A stretch of 64,000 nt of DNA from Carya illinoinensis. Taxonomy: Eukaryota > Streptophyta > Magnoliopsida > Fagales > Juglandaceae. The stretch is from NCBI RefSeq assembly GCF_018687715.1, contig NC_056765.1, positions 21,933,394 through 21,997,393 of the forward strand, in the 5' to 3' direction. Under the pieces are notes generated by a model. The model had not been told where the DNA came from. It saw only the letters and a list, made by a program, of their open reading frames with translations, and made no database searches. Shown here piece after piece: positions 40,501-50,549 of the stretch (positions are counted from its first letter, which is position 1; each line of letters starts with the position of its first letter). A program made the position numbers and the translations under genes.

Positions 40501-41089
40501 CTTAACAATGGTTGGATGAGCACATTAGCCTCATGTGGAACTCCTTGGGCTTGAGGGAAACCAATGGATTCATGTGGGCGGTCTTCAATACAATGAATGA
40601 AGTTAAAGACAGATTTCTTGGTGCCATTTCGTCCAAACCTAGAACTGAACTACGAGGGTTAGGGAGGTGTGTACACCAAGAAGGTTCCCTTGAGGAAATG
40701 GTCAAAAAGGACAAGGTTAAGGGTGGAATAGTTCGAATGCAATTGAAGGTGCATCAAGCTTCCGATTCGCTGTGAATTGAAAATTCACATGGCTTTGGTT
40801 CTAGTGATGTGTGATAGGTCAAGGCTAATCTTATAAATCAATCTAAGAATAATGTAAAGCAACAATAATATCAAAAAGGTGCAGATGAAAGGGAAAGAGT
40901 GAATTGAAAGGGAAATGAAGCGCAAAACATAGTTTAGAGATTACTAATCGTCTTTGAGTTGATTAATGCGCTTAACTCTAGTTCGAAACTTAACAATGCC
41001 TAGATGAGCAAATTAGCCTCATGTGGAATTTCTTGGGCTTGAGGGAAACCAATGGATTGGGGTGTGCGGGCTTCAATACGATGTGCGGG

Positions 41090-42457
41090 TGATGAGTGTG
41101 CGAAAGTGCACTCTATATACCCTATTATTGGACTAAAATGTTAAAATGTGAATAGAAATCATAGGAATTAATGTGTATTCTTAAATTGAATTTCTATTTA
41201 CGTTGGGATACGCCTAAGCAGTTTTTTTATGTCTAATTTTAGAGTTTATAAAAGAGCAAGTCAAGGCCAGTCAAATTCAAAGGAGGACATTGATGGGGTT
41301 TGAGAGCAATTTGGAAGAAAAGAAAAAGAAAAAAATCACAAAATGAAACCACAAGAAGTACAAGTCTGAAATTTGCTAGGAGATAGTCTGGATATACTTT
41401 ATTTTTTTGACTGTATCTTTTTACTCTTATATCGGATTGATCCGATTCTTGATGTCTTGGAAAGTTATCTTAAAGGGCTATAACTTTGTCTCTAATAAGG
41501 AATTCCAAATTCGAACTCCTGAAGGCTGTACGTGGCTGCCAAGATAAGTCTTAAAATTTAGGCGATTTTTTTTATGCGGAAATCAAGAGGACATTAGGGT
41601 TTCTTTCTTACCCTATATAAGCATATCATTAGCACGAAATTGAGGGGAGGAAGAGGCACAAGAGGCAGATCTGAAGAGAGGAGAAAATCACTTCCATGGC
41701 CACCGTTCGCTTTAGTTTTCTCTGGAGATTTTTGTTGTCCATTATATTTATGGGTAACTAAATTCTCAAGTAGGGATAGGGATGAACTTGCACATTAGAT
41801 GGCATTTCTAATTTATTGTTAATTCATGTATTTGATTTTCAATTGCTAAAACTCTTTTGTTTTCTCATTCTCAATTCATCATTGATGTTTTCTTCTTCAA
41901 ATAATCATTGAATTTATTGTGTTTATGGATTCAATCATACTTTTTCTATTAAATGGATTAGTTCTTTGATTATGTTTGGATCAAGGATTTATCTATATTG
42001 ATTTAGTTTTTTGCTGCAATATCGCTTCCTGAGTATATTGTCATCATTGGATTTTATCAATAGGGGTAGTAATTCACGTTTTTCAAAAAGTGGTGAATGT
42101 TTTTTCAAAGGGTTACATTTGATTTAAGTCTGGTTTATAAATCTATACCTTCCGATTGGGAATTGCGGGAATTGAGTTCCTAATTGAGTTATCCAATGAA
42201 TTAAGAATAATTAAAATACCAGATTTGTACAAAAGATTCCCGACGCTCTACTGTTTGTCAAATCTGAGTACTTTTTCTGTTGATCAGTTTGCTTCACTTG
42301 AATTTACATTTAAAATTAATCTTTGTTCTCTATTACTTATTTAATATTTTTTCTTTAGTTTCTTTGTTTCTCTTGCTATTCTTTTAATTTGTCTCCTTGT
42401 GGAATCGACACCCCAAAGCTGTGCTACAATTACTGCGTTATTCTTTGGGCGTAGTCA
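41090..42457 (+). mobile_element. Athila-like 5' LTR
   Basis: Same family as the solo LTR at 62412-63777 (1366 bp), about 95% identical by eye. Starts TGATGAGTGTGCGAAAGTGC, containing an imperfect GAGTG..GAAA..CACTC stem. Ends TTGGGCGTAGTCA. The short reading frame at 42156-42344 also appears in the other LTR at 63476-63664, but I see no known protein in it. Confidence 0.85.
41613..41621 (+). promoter_or_regulatory. Putative LTR TATA box
   Basis: CTATATAAG lies mid-LTR after the pyrimidine-rich TTTCTTTCTTACC. It is conserved at 62934-62942 in the other LTR of this family. Confidence 0.45.
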
Positions 42458-42462
42458 AATTT

Positions 42463-42480
42463 TGGCGCCGTTGCCGGGGA
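42463..42480 (+). other. Primer binding site, complementary to the tRNA-Asp 3' end
   Basis: TGGCGCCGTTGCCGGGGA begins five bases after the LTR. It is the complement of the conserved tRNA-Asp 3' end (...CGGCAACGGCGCCA), the primer described for Athila/Calypso-type elements. It fixes the LTR end and the plus-strand orientation. Confidence 0.85.
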
Positions 42481-42603
42481 GACGGTAGAAGAATTGTGAG
42501 ATAGTTTTTCTTTTCAACAGTTTGTAAAGGCGGTAACTTTGTTCCCTATTTTAGCTTGCTGCATCTTTTTTTTATTCTCTTTTTCTTTTTATAGTTTTCT
42601 TTA

Positions 42604-42923
42604 GTGTTGGGTTTTTCTCTACCTTGCATGCACGGGTATAGAGACGTCTTGGGTCAGTTTGCTTGTAGACCTGTGTTAGAGTCAGAGTTTAATTTTTCTG
42701 ATCATTTGTTTGATAATTCTTCTAATTCTGAGAAAATGAGTGAACACGAAGATCAACCCACTAAGACCGTTCAGGATTACCTCCACCCTACATGCACAGC
42801 CACACCATCATGCATCATGTTTCCAGCTAATATTCGCCAATTAGATTTTAAAATAGGGATGATATAGTTACTCCCTACTTTTCATGACTTTGAAAATGAA
42901 AATCCAAATGTGCACATTAGGGG
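42604..42923 (+). pseudogene. gag N-terminal fragment, Athila-like, with internal stop
   Basis: An open frame runs to TAG at 42865-42867 and resumes in frame to the truncation. Possible ATG starts are near 42628 and at 42736. The stretch TVQDYLHPTCTATPSCIMFP, then DFKIGMI, a stop, LLPTFHDFENENP and VHIR, matches the conserved gag N-terminus of plant Athila/Tat-type elements as I know it (TPSC...PGMIQLLPTFHG..NENPY.H). The stop sits where the family has Gln, consistent with a CAG-to-TAG change. Only the first part of gag remains. Family placement is by recognition, not a search. Confidence 0.65.
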
Positions 42924-44319
42924 CACTTGAAGGTGCACCTAGCTTCCGATTCACTGTGAATTGGAAATTGACATGGCTTTCGTTCTAGTGATGTGTGATA
43001 CATCAAGGCTAATCAATCTAAGAATAATGTAAAACAACAATAATTTCAAAACGGTGCAGATGAAATGGAAAGAATGAATTTAAAGGGAAATTAAGTTCAA
43101 AATATGGCTTAGACATTACTAATCATCTTTAGGTTGATTAATGCGCTTATGTCTTGTGAGAAACTTAACAATGGCTGGATGAGCACACTAGACTCATGTG
43201 GAACCTCTTGGGCATGAGGGAATCCAATGGATTGGCGTGTGCGGGCTTCAATACGATGAATGAAGTTAAAAACATATTTCTTGTTGACAATTCGTCCAAA
43301 CCTAGAACTGAACTATGAGGGTCAGGGAGGAGTGTACAAGAAGAAGTTTCCCCTGAGGAAAAGGTCAAAAAGGGCAAGGCTAACGGCGGAATTGTACAAA
43401 TGCATTAAAGGTGCACATAGCTTCCGATTCGCTGTGAATTGGAAATGGACATGGCTTTGGTTCTAGTGATGTGTGATAGATCAAGGCTAATCTTCTAAAT
43501 CAATCTAAGAATAATATAATACAACAATAATATAAAAAAAGTGCAGATGAAAGGGAAAGAGTGAATTTAAAGAGAAATTAAGCTCAAAACATGGTTTAGA
43601 GGTTATTAATCATCTTTAAGTTGATTAATGCGCTTAAGTCTAGTTAGAAACTTAACCAAGGCTAGATGTTCACATTAGGTGCATGTGGAACTTCTTGGGC
43701 TTGAGGGAAACCAATGGATTGGGGTGTGCGGGCTTCAATACAATGAATGAGGTTTAAGACAAATTTCTTGGTGCCATTTCGTCCAAACCTAGAACTGAAC
43801 TACGAGGCTCAGGGAGGTGTGTACACCAAGAAGTGTCCCTTGAGGAAATAGTCAAAAGGGGGCTAAGGGCGGAATTGTACGAATACACTTGAAGGTGCAC
43901 CTAGCTTCCGATTCGCTGTGAATTGGAAATTGACATGGCTTTGATTCTAGTGATGTGTGCTAGATCAAGGCTAATCTTCTAAATCGATCTAAGAATAATA
44001 TAAAACAACAATAATATCAAAATGGTGCAGATAAAAGGGAAAGAATGAATTTAAAGGGAAATTAAGCTCAAAACATGATTTATAGGTTACTAATGATCTT
44101 TAAGTTGATTAATGCGCCTAAATCTTGTTAGAAACTTAACAATGGCTGGATGAGCACACCAGACTCATGTGGAACTTCTTGGGCATGAGGGAATCCAATG
44201 GATTGGTGTGTGCGGGCTTCAATACGATGAATGAAGTTAAAGACAGATTTCTTGGTGCCATTTCGTCCAAACCTAAAACAAAACTACGAGGGTCAGGGAG
44301 GTGTGTACACCAAGAAGTT
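42924..44319 (+). repeat. Satellite block between two retrotransposons (about 2.9 monomers)
   Basis: Landmarks lie near 43168, 43656 and 44136. Same orientation and family as the main array. The middle monomer carries the GAGGTTTAAGAC variant typical of the flanks, and a small deletion near 43855. The block stops at the CAAGAAGTT insertion site of the complete CRM-like element. Confidence 0.9.
44315..44319. repeat. Target site duplication (AAGTT), left
   Basis: AAGTT directly before the element matches AAGTT at 51365-51369 directly after it. The uninterrupted satellite phrase CAAGAAGTTTCCC occurs in many monomers, confirming the insertion point. Confidence 0.9.
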
Positions 44320-45134
44320 TGATGTGAACCCCAATAGACTTGCTTTGAGACCCAACAATAATACTGGAAAAACAACGCCAAGAAAGCCAAACTCAGGTAT
44401 ATGGATGGAGAATCTAGACCCGATGAGAACCCGTTCAAAGAACCTAGATTATATCAAAATCTAGACCCATTGAAGAACCCGTCTCAAGAACCTAGATTAC
44501 AAAGGAAGAACGCCACAAAGGTTTTGATTTACCCTTGATAAGTTCAGAAGTTCAAGAAGAACAAGAAGAGATAACTCAACTCTCAATCACAATTCCATAT
44601 AGTCTGCCTCTCAAATGAGGTTACAAGTGGTTTAAATAGACAATCCCCAAAACCCTAAGTAAACAATGCGTCGGGGTACTGTAGCGTGAACAGTGCCATA
44701 CGCCGCGCTACAGTTACTTCTGAAACCCTAGTAAGACATAAAATTATAACTTTCCAAATAAACCCTTGGCCAAAAATACAAGGCCTTCCCAAAAATAACC
44801 CTAGTCCATTAGAAATAAGATATACGTGGGCCAAGCATCCTCAAGCCCACTTCTTCTAAACTAATAATAAAATACCGTTAAACAAATTGAAAGCCTTAAC
44901 AACAATAGGCCCAATCTTTAAGTCATGTCTTCCATAGCTTGTATCAAGTGGATCAAAACTGGTTCTTTTTCCTTTAAGCCCATCTTGAGTGTTGGGCTCT
45001 TCCTAGCTTCATCCCAAGTGGATTACACCAATCCTTGCATTGCTTCCTTGATCTTCTTGGCTCTTGATCTTGTAATTGGCCCATCTGGAATTTGCAAGGG
45101 ATCTTTAAGGATAGCTCCACCTTGGCTCCCATCA
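44320..45134 (-). mobile_element. 3' LTR of the complete CRM-like element
   Basis: 815 bp. Read on the minus strand it starts TGATGGGAGCC after the polypurine tract and ends GGTTCACATCA. It encodes the last ~37 codons of pol. One of its differences from the 5' LTR creates the TAA stop at 45023-45025, where the other LTR has CAA. Confidence 0.9.
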
Positions 45135-45517
45135 TTCCCCCTCTCCTCAAAAGGATTCGACCTCGAATCTTCACCTACATCAAAAGGAGAAAGATCAGAA
45201 ACATTGAAGGTAACAAAAACATTATATTCACTTGGAAGATCCACTTTATATGCATTGTCATTAATTTTCTCAAGAATTTGGAAAGGTCCATCTCCTCGAG
45301 GATGCAACTTAGTCCGTCTATGGGCTGGGAATCTTTCTTTGCGCATGTGAACCCAAACCCAATCTCCTGGTTCAAAGATGACACGTCGTCGCCCTTTATT
45401 GGCTTGGGAAGCAAACCTTTCATTCTTTTGGGCAATTTGAAGTCGTACCCTCTCATGAAGTGACTTCACCAACTCTGCCTTCTTTTGCCAATCTAAGCTA
45501 CTCCTGCCATCAATCAA
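45023..45517 (-). pseudogene. pol C-terminal segment, out of frame with the main gag-pol
   Basis: 164 codons continuing the integrase C-terminus in a different frame from the main ORF. It contains the GPY/F-type module (GDGPFQILEKI, then NAYKVDLPSEYNVFVTFNVS), the SRSNPFEERGND stretch across the polypurine tract, and GPITRSRAKKIKE inside the 3' LTR. It has no ATG at its start and reads only as the tail of pol. The break is a 4 bp direct duplication (ATCA twice on the plus strand, 45509-45516). A chromodomain is not evident. The LTR-embedded tail is a known trait of CRM-type elements. Confidence 0.8.
45135..45150 (-). other. Polypurine tract of the complete element
   Basis: On the minus strand, TTGAGGAGAGGGGGAA directly precedes the 3' LTR start TGATGGG. 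The core GGAGAGGGGGAA is identical to the tract at 2318-2329. Confidence 0.8.
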
Positions 45518-48500
45518 TAGGCAAAGGCATCAAATCTAAAGGAGTAAGTGGATTAAAACCATAAACAATTTCAAAAGGAGAGTATGAAGTAGTAGTATGC
45601 ATGGTCCTATTATATGCAAATTCTATAAATGGCAAACAATCCTCCCAAGTCTTTAAATTCTTATGAACAACAGTGCGTAAAAGCTGTGTTAAAGTCCTAT
45701 TAACTACTTCAGTCTGACCATCAGTCTGTGGGTGACAAGTAGTGGAAAATAAGAGTTTAGTACCTAATTTTCCCCACAACACCTTCCAAAAGTAGCTAAG
45801 AAATTTAACATTCCTATCAGAAACAATGCTCCTGGGCACACCATGGAGTCGCACTATCTCTTTGAAAAACAAGTCAGCTATGCTTGTGGCATCATCTGTT
45901 TTATGGCATGGAATGAAATGTGCCATCTTGCTAAATCTATCCACAACCACAAAAATATAATCTCTACCCCTTTTTGTCCTAGGCAGCCCCAAAACAAAGT
46001 CCATAGATATGTCTACCCATGGCTCACTAGGAACGGGTAAGGGTGTATATAACCCATGTGGCAAAACCTTAGATTTCGCCTTTCTACATGTGATGCACCT
46101 GCTACAAATGCGATTGATGTCTCTTTTTATCTTAGGCCAAAAGAAATGTTCATGCAATATGTCTAAGGTTTTCTTGACACCAAAGTGTCCCATTAATCCC
46201 CCGCCATGTGCCTCACGCACCAATAACTCATGCATAGAACAACTAGGTACACACAGTTTATCTTCTTTAAACAAGTAACCATCATGCTTGTAAAACTTAC
46301 CAAATGCCGCCTTATCACATGCCATATACACATCAGAAAAGTCAACATCATCGGCATACATATCTTTCACATATTCAAACCCAAGCATTTTAGCACTCAT
46401 AGAAGTAAGAAGCACATACCTCCGTGATAAAGCATCAGCAACAATATTCTCCTTACCTTGCTTGTAACGGATGACATATGGAAAGGTCTCAATGTATTCC
46501 ATCCATCTAGCATGCCTCTTATTCAACTTACCTTGACCCTTGAGATGCTTCAACGATTCATGATCGGTGTGGATCACAAATTCCCTAGGCCACAAGTAGT
46601 GCTGCCAAGTCTCTAATGCACGAACAAGAGCATAAAGTTCTTTGTCATAAGTAGGGTACTTCAGGGATGCCCCACTTAGCTTCTCACTGAAGAAGGCAAT
46701 CGGCCGCCTATCCTGCATCAAAACGGCTCCAATCCCTATTCCTGAGGCATCACATTCAATCTCAAAAGTTTTGTTAAAATCTGGTAATGCTAACACGGGT
46801 GCAGAGCACAACCTTTCCTTAATAGTGGCAAATGCATTCTCTTGATTAGCCCCCCAATGAAACCCAACATTCTTTTTAATGACTTCAGTGAGTGGTGCAG
46901 CAATGGTGCTAAAATCTTTAACAAAACGCTGATAAAAGCTAGCTAAACCATGAAAGCTTCTTACCTCAGTGACGCTCTTTGGTGTTGGCCACTCCTTAAT
47001 GGCCTTGACTTTCTCTTCATCCACTTCAGTACCCTTTGTACTAACAACATAACCAAGAAAAACAACTTCCTCCATACAAAAGGTACATTTCTTGAAGTTA
47101 GCATACAACTTTTCACATCTCAACACATTAAACACATATCTCAAATGCTCAATATGCTCATTTAAGTCCTTGCTGTACACTAGGATATCATCAAAGTACA
47201 CAACCACAAACTTGCCTATGAACGCACGTAGGACATGATTCATTAATCTCATGAAAGTACTGGGCGCATTTGTAAGTCCAAATGGCATAACCAACCATTC
47301 ATAAAGCCCATACTTAGTCTTAAAAGCAGTTTTCCATTCATCACCCTCTTTCATTCTAATTTGATGGTACCCACTTTTACGATCAATTTTACTAAAAATA
47401 CATGAGCCATGCAATTCATCGACCATATCATCTAATCTAGGAATGGGATGGCGATACTTTACCGTGATATTATTAACCGCCCTGCAATCAATGCACATCC
47501 TCCACGTCCCATCCTTCTTAGGCACTAGAAGCACTGGTACTGCACATGGGCTCATGCTCTCCCTCACGTACCCCTTGCTCATCAAATCCTCAACTTGCCT
47601 CTGAAGCTCCTTTGTCTCATCTCGATTACTTCTACAAGCTGGTCGGTTTGGAATAGCAGCCCCGGGCATGAAATCAATCTGGTGCTCAATTCCTCTAATG
47701 GGTGGCAACTCATTAGGCATTTCCTCTGGGAATACATCCTCAAACTCCTGCAACAAAGAAACAGCCAAACTAGGAAGAGGTTGGTTAGTTTCATCAAGAT
47801 TAAGATAAGACTCTTTATAGACAAGAAAAATCATAGGGCGATCTGCTAAGAAAGCTCTCTTAACCTCACTCTCTCTTGCATAGAAACTCACTTTTGCCTT
47901 TCCTTTTCTCTCAGCAGACTCTTTTTCTTTTTCACTCTTTCTTTTTTGCTCAATCTTTTTTTCACTCTTTCTTTTTTTATCACTCTCATTTTCACTCTTT
48001 CTTTTTTGAGCAACCTCACTTTTCAGTTTCAGTTGGTCCTCATAGACCTGTCTTGGAGTTAAAGGAGCAAGCTTGGTTGTTTTGCCCTCCTTTACAAAGC
48101 TGTACATGTTTTTGAATCCATCATGTATCACTCTCCTATCATATTGCCATGGTCTCCCCAACAATATATGGCCAGCATGCATAGGCACAACATCACAAAG
48201 CACTTCATCTTGATACTTCCCAATGGAAAAAATAACTAACACTTGTCTATCCACCCTAACCTCCCCACAATCATTCAACCACTGCAGCTTGTATGGTCGA
48301 GAGTGTTTCAAGGTAGGTAAATTCAATTTTTCAACTAATGTAGTGCTAGCAACATTAGTACAACTTCCCCCATCAATTATCATACTACATACCTTGCCAT
48401 TGATGTGGCATCTAGTATGGAAAATGTTCTCCCTTTGTTGCTCTGCTTCATCCATCTTAATTTGTGTGTTGAGAGCACGCCTGGCAACAAGGGACTCACC

Positions 48501-49685
48501 TGTTACGGGGTATTCTACTCCAACATCATCACTAGCATCCTCCAACTCAGGTATCTCATCACGATCATCCTCACTTGCAGTCATCACCTCCCCATTGTCA
48601 CGCATAATCATCACACGTTTGTTTGGACATTGAGAAGCGATGTGGCCTGAACCCAAACACTTAAAGCATTTAATATCTCTATTTCTAGAAGGTTGGGATG
48701 CCAACTTGGGTTTGTTGCTAGTTCCTTCATCGTTTCCTTTAGGTGGTTCTATCTTTGCCTTTGTTACAGCTCGATCATCTTTCTCCCACTTTGGTTTCCA
48801 AGGAGTGCTAGAAACTGAAGTGTACCTTGATGTCCCTTTCCTCTTTAATTGCCTCTCCACCTTCATAGCCATGTGCACCATGTCTTCTATTTCTACGTAA
48901 TGTTGCAACTCAACCACATTGGCTATCTCCCTATTCAAACCAGACAAAAATCTAGCCATAGTGGCCTCCCTATCCTCCTCTACATTCGCCCGTATCATAG
49001 CCACCTCCATCTCCTTATGGTAGTCCTCCACACTCCTAGACCCCTGTGTAAGATTTTGTAATTTCTGGTAGAGGTCCCTATAGTAGTGGCTAGGTACAAA
49101 TCTCCGCCTCATGAGAGCTTTCAACTCTCCCCATGTCTCGACAGACCTCTCATAATTCCTCCTCCTATTGGTTACTAATTGATCCCACCAAATAATAGCA
49201 TAATCAGTGAACTCAATTACTGCCAACTTCACTTTCTTCTCCTCTGAATAGTTATGACACTCAAAGATCAACTCTATCTTCTTCTCCCACTCTAAATAAG
49301 CTTCAGGGTCAGTTCTACCTTGGAAAGATGGTATTTTCATTTTGATGCTCTCAAGGTCCCTATCTACTCCATCACGACCCCGTGGGTTTCCCCTAAATCC
49401 TCTTTCACACCTGACTCCTCTATGCCTACCCATCCCAACTTCAGAAATTAGATCTTCCTCATCCTCACCATCTCCTTCATCTTCATAATCATGTTCTCTT
49501 CTAGGTTCACGTCTCCTCCTATCTCTCCCACCATGTAAATTTTTAATTACTTCATCTTGTTGATCCATCCTATCTCTCACTTCTCCTAACATCATGTTCA
49601 ATCGTTCAAACTGTTGTTGCATAGCCTGCAACATAAAGGAGTTATCTGCCATCCCCTTTGGTGATGAGTCACTTTTATGAGACAT
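45510..49685 (-). CDS. Retrotransposon gag-pol polyprotein (1391 aa from ATG, frameshifted near the end)
   Basis: I chose the ATG at 49685 (MSHKSDSS); an upstream GTG frame exists but has no support. Numbered from that ATG: gag with a coiled-coil-like start, an Arg/Glu-rich stretch, and a retrotransposon gag core ([18 protein letters not shown], about 130-285); zinc knuckle CX2CX4HX4C at 340-353; protease IIDGG at 436-440 (Gly replaces the more usual Ser/Thr after Asp); a Lys-Arg-Lys-Ser-Glu repeat linker (about 556-595); reverse transcriptase about 703-880 with YFDD at 830-833; RNase H about 975-1090 with CDASG, YDKEL, HTDHES and ADALSRR; integrase zinc finger H1160, H1167, C1197, C1200; catalytic D1229, D1290, E1326 with exactly 35 residues between the last two. 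The frame stops at 45510 after PLPID, where the 4 bp duplication shifts it. All visible catalytic residues are present, so the break looks recent. Confidence 0.9.
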   Translation of the reverse strand: MSHKSDSSPKGMADNSFMLQAMQQQFERLNMMLGEVRDRMDQQDEVIKNLHGGRDRRRREPRREHDYEDEGDGEDEEDLISEVGMGRHRGVRCERGFRGNPRGRDGVDRDLESIKMKIPSFQGRTDPEAYLEWEKKIELIFECHNYSEEKKVKLAVIEFTDYAIIWWDQLVTNRRRNYERSVETWGELKALMRRRFVPSHYYRDLYQKLQNLTQGSRSVEDYHKEMEVAMIRANVEEDREATMARFLSGLNREIANVVELQHYVEIEDMVHMAMKVERQLKRKGTSRYTSVSSTPWKPKWEKDDRAVTKAKIEPPKGNDEGTSNKPKLASQPSRNRDIKCFKCLGSGHIASQCPNKRVMIMRDNGEVMTASEDDRDEIPELEDASDDVGVEYPVTGESLVARRALNTQIKMDEAEQQRENIFHTRCHINGKVCSMIIDGGSCTNVASTTLVEKLNLPTLKHSRPYKLQWLNDCGEVRVDRQVLVIFSIGKYQDEVLCDVVPMHAGHILLGRPWQYDRRVIHDGFKNMYSFVKEGKTTKLAPLTPRQVYEDQLKLKSEVAQKRKSENESDKKRKSEKKIEQKRKSEKEKESAERKGKAKVSFYARESEVKRAFLADRPMIFLVYKESYLNLDETNQPLPSLAVSLLQEFEDVFPEEMPNELPPIRGIEHQIDFMPGAAIPNRPACRSNRDETKELQRQVEDLMSKGYVRESMSPCAVPVLLVPKKDGTWRMCIDCRAVNNITVKYRHPIPRLDDMVDELHGSCIFSKIDRKSGYHQIRMKEGDEWKTAFKTKYGLYEWLVMPFGLTNAPSTFMRLMNHVLRAFIGKFVVVYFDDILVYSKDLNEHIEHLRYVFNVLRCEKLYANFKKCTFCMEEVVFLGYVVSTKGTEVDEEKVKAIKEWPTPKSVTEVRSFHGLASFYQRFVKDFSTIAAPLTEVIKKNVGFHWGANQENAFATIKERLCSAPVLALPDFNKTFEIECDASGIGIGAVLMQDRRPIAFFSEKLSGASLKYPTYDKELYALVRALETWQHYLWPREFVIHTDHESLKHLKGQGKLNKRHARWMEYIETFPYVIRYKQGKENIVADALSRRYVLLTSMSAKMLGFEYVKDMYADDVDFSDVYMACDKAAFGKFYKHDGYLFKEDKLCVPSCSMHELLVREAHGGGLMGHFGVKKTLDILHEHFFWPKIKRDINRICSRCITCRKAKSKVLPHGLYTPLPVPSEPWVDISMDFVLGLPRTKRGRDYIFVVVDRFSKMAHFIPCHKTDDATSIADLFFKEIVRLHGVPRSIVSDRNVKFLSYFWKVLWGKLGTKLLFSTTCHPQTDGQTEVVNRTLTQLLRTVVHKNLKTWEDCLPFIEFAYNRTMHTTTSYSPFEIVYGFNPLTPLDLMPLPID

Positions 49686-50076
49686 TGTACGTGCTGCACA
49701 CAAAAAAACTATTAGTGGAAAAGACCTCACACGCTCCCTTACGTGTTTACACTCGAGTAATAGCACTCCACTCGTGTTTCACTCTTAATTGGCTTTTTCC
49801 CGATAATGATCTCACACTCTCTTGCCTTTTACCTCAAGAGTTTTCCCACTCAAGTTCTTTCAGAACTAATTGAACTATAAATCAAGACAATACAAACCTG
49901 TCTTATTCCAACTAGTAATTAGGTCCAAGAAACTCTTAACAAGGGAAAATATAGAAAGAATAAAATGACACAAGACTCAAGGAAATGCTACGAGGGAAAG
50001 AGTACTCACAAGACAATACACCAACTATAAAGATAAATGCAGCCCCTCTGATGATAAAAAATTCGGATTCCTAAAC

Positions 50077-50168
50077 TTTTTTTTTTCTTTTTCGAATTTT
50101 TTTTTTTCTTTTCCTTTCCTTTCTTTTCTTTTCTTTTCTATTCTTTTCTTTTCTTTTCTTTTCTTTTC
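50077..50168. repeat. T-rich / (CTTTT)n simple sequence tract
   Basis: About 90 bases of nearly pure T and C, with runs of T then repeats of CTTTT/CTTTC. As transcribed from the element (minus strand) it is a purine-rich (AAAAG)n tract in the leader. Confidence 0.9.
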
Positions 50169-50530
50169 TCACCGGTTCAATCACAAACAACAATATTCAA
50201 TTGTAACAATCAAACAATTGAATTCAAACACATAAAAATTGACAAGGAAATAGAAGAGAATCAATGAAACGACACTCCAAGGAATTGACAAACTTAAAGA
50301 TGCAAGAAACTCCAGAAATTTCCGGATATGGGGTAAATTTTGGCAGCCCTCAAACAAGCAACTTAGCCAACCAATGTTGATAAACATGAAACCAAAATGA
50401 TAGAGTAATCTGGCAGCCCTAGGAAAAACGAATTTCTGCACTTTTTTTTTTTTTTTTGCAACCCTAGAACAATGAAACCTTAGAATTAAAGATGCAATAG
50501 ATAAAAGATAGAATTACACCTGATTGGAAA

Positions 50531-50547
50531 CCTTGCTCTGATTACCA
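50531..50547 (-). other. Primer binding site, resembling initiator-Met tRNA type
   Basis: On the minus strand the leader begins TTTGGTAATCAGAGCAAGG directly after the LTR. It resembles the plant initiator tRNA-Met primer site (TGGTATCAGAGC...) with one extra A. That primer is typical of chromoviruses. The extra base could be a mutation or mean a different primer. Confidence 0.55.
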
Positions 50548-50549
50548 AA

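Larger units (their letters stand above)
3133..41089 (+). repeat. Main tandem satellite array, about 79 monomers of ~488 bp (or ~469 bp)
   Basis: Head-to-tail copies, all in the same orientation. The landmark TTAACAATGG (or close variants) recurs at 3471, 3959, 4936, 5405, 5893 and so on to 40992, with usual spacing of 488 bp. Spacing drops to about 469 bp where a 19 bp segment between two AAAGGGA repeats is missing (for example near 5320, 6770, 10470, 30630 and 39000). A typical monomer has an AT-rich part (GATAGATCAAGGCTAAT to TTAAGTTGATTAATGC) and a more balanced part (GGCTTCAATACGATGAATG, GAGGGTCAGGGAGGTGTG, ATTCGCTGTGAATTGG). Short monomers occur at 9288-9602 (a ~180 bp loss), around 11866, 33350 and 36249. 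Many monomers carry 70-110 codon open frames on both strands. I treat these as shared ancestry, not genes. Confidence 0.95.
41090..42923 (+). mobile_element. Truncated Athila-like Ty3/gypsy element: 5' LTR, primer site and gag start
   Basis: A 1368 bp LTR (TGATGAGTG...GTAGTCA) is followed by a tRNA-Asp-type primer site and about 440 bp of internal sequence with an Athila-like gag start. It ends abruptly where satellite resumes near 42924 (CACTTGAAGGTGCACC). The last internal bases, GTGCACATTAGG, resemble the satellite phrase GAGCACATTAGG, so microhomology may have guided the deletion. Most of gag, all of pol and the 3' LTR are missing. The left flank repeats TGCGGG after GATG, which is not normal monomer sequence. 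No target duplication can be checked because the right LTR is absent. Confidence 0.8.
49686..50549 (-). other. 5' untranslated leader of the complete element
   Basis: About 860 bp between the 5' LTR and the gag ATG. I see no coding sequence. It contains a primer site next to the LTR, a poly-T/A run near 50442-50457 and a pyrimidine-rich tract at 50077-50168. Confidence 0.7.

Noticed and set aside
3133..41089. CRISPR-like array because of regular repeats
   Set aside because: The repeat is the whole ~488 bp unit with no unique spacers, and the context is plant satellite DNA with LTR retrotransposons.
42156..42344. 62-codon frame in the Athila-like LTR, also present at 63476-63664
   Set aside because: Short, inside an LTR, shared only by descent, with no recognised domain.
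44925..45463. Plus-strand frames of 123-141 codons over the LTR and pol end
   Set aside because: They are opposite-strand shadows of the pol C-terminus and LTR; their products show no family resemblance.
49686..49766. GTG-initiated 27-residue extension at the start of gag-pol
   Set aside because: An ATG at 49685 starts a typical gag leader; there is no reason to prefer an upstream GTG in a plant element.
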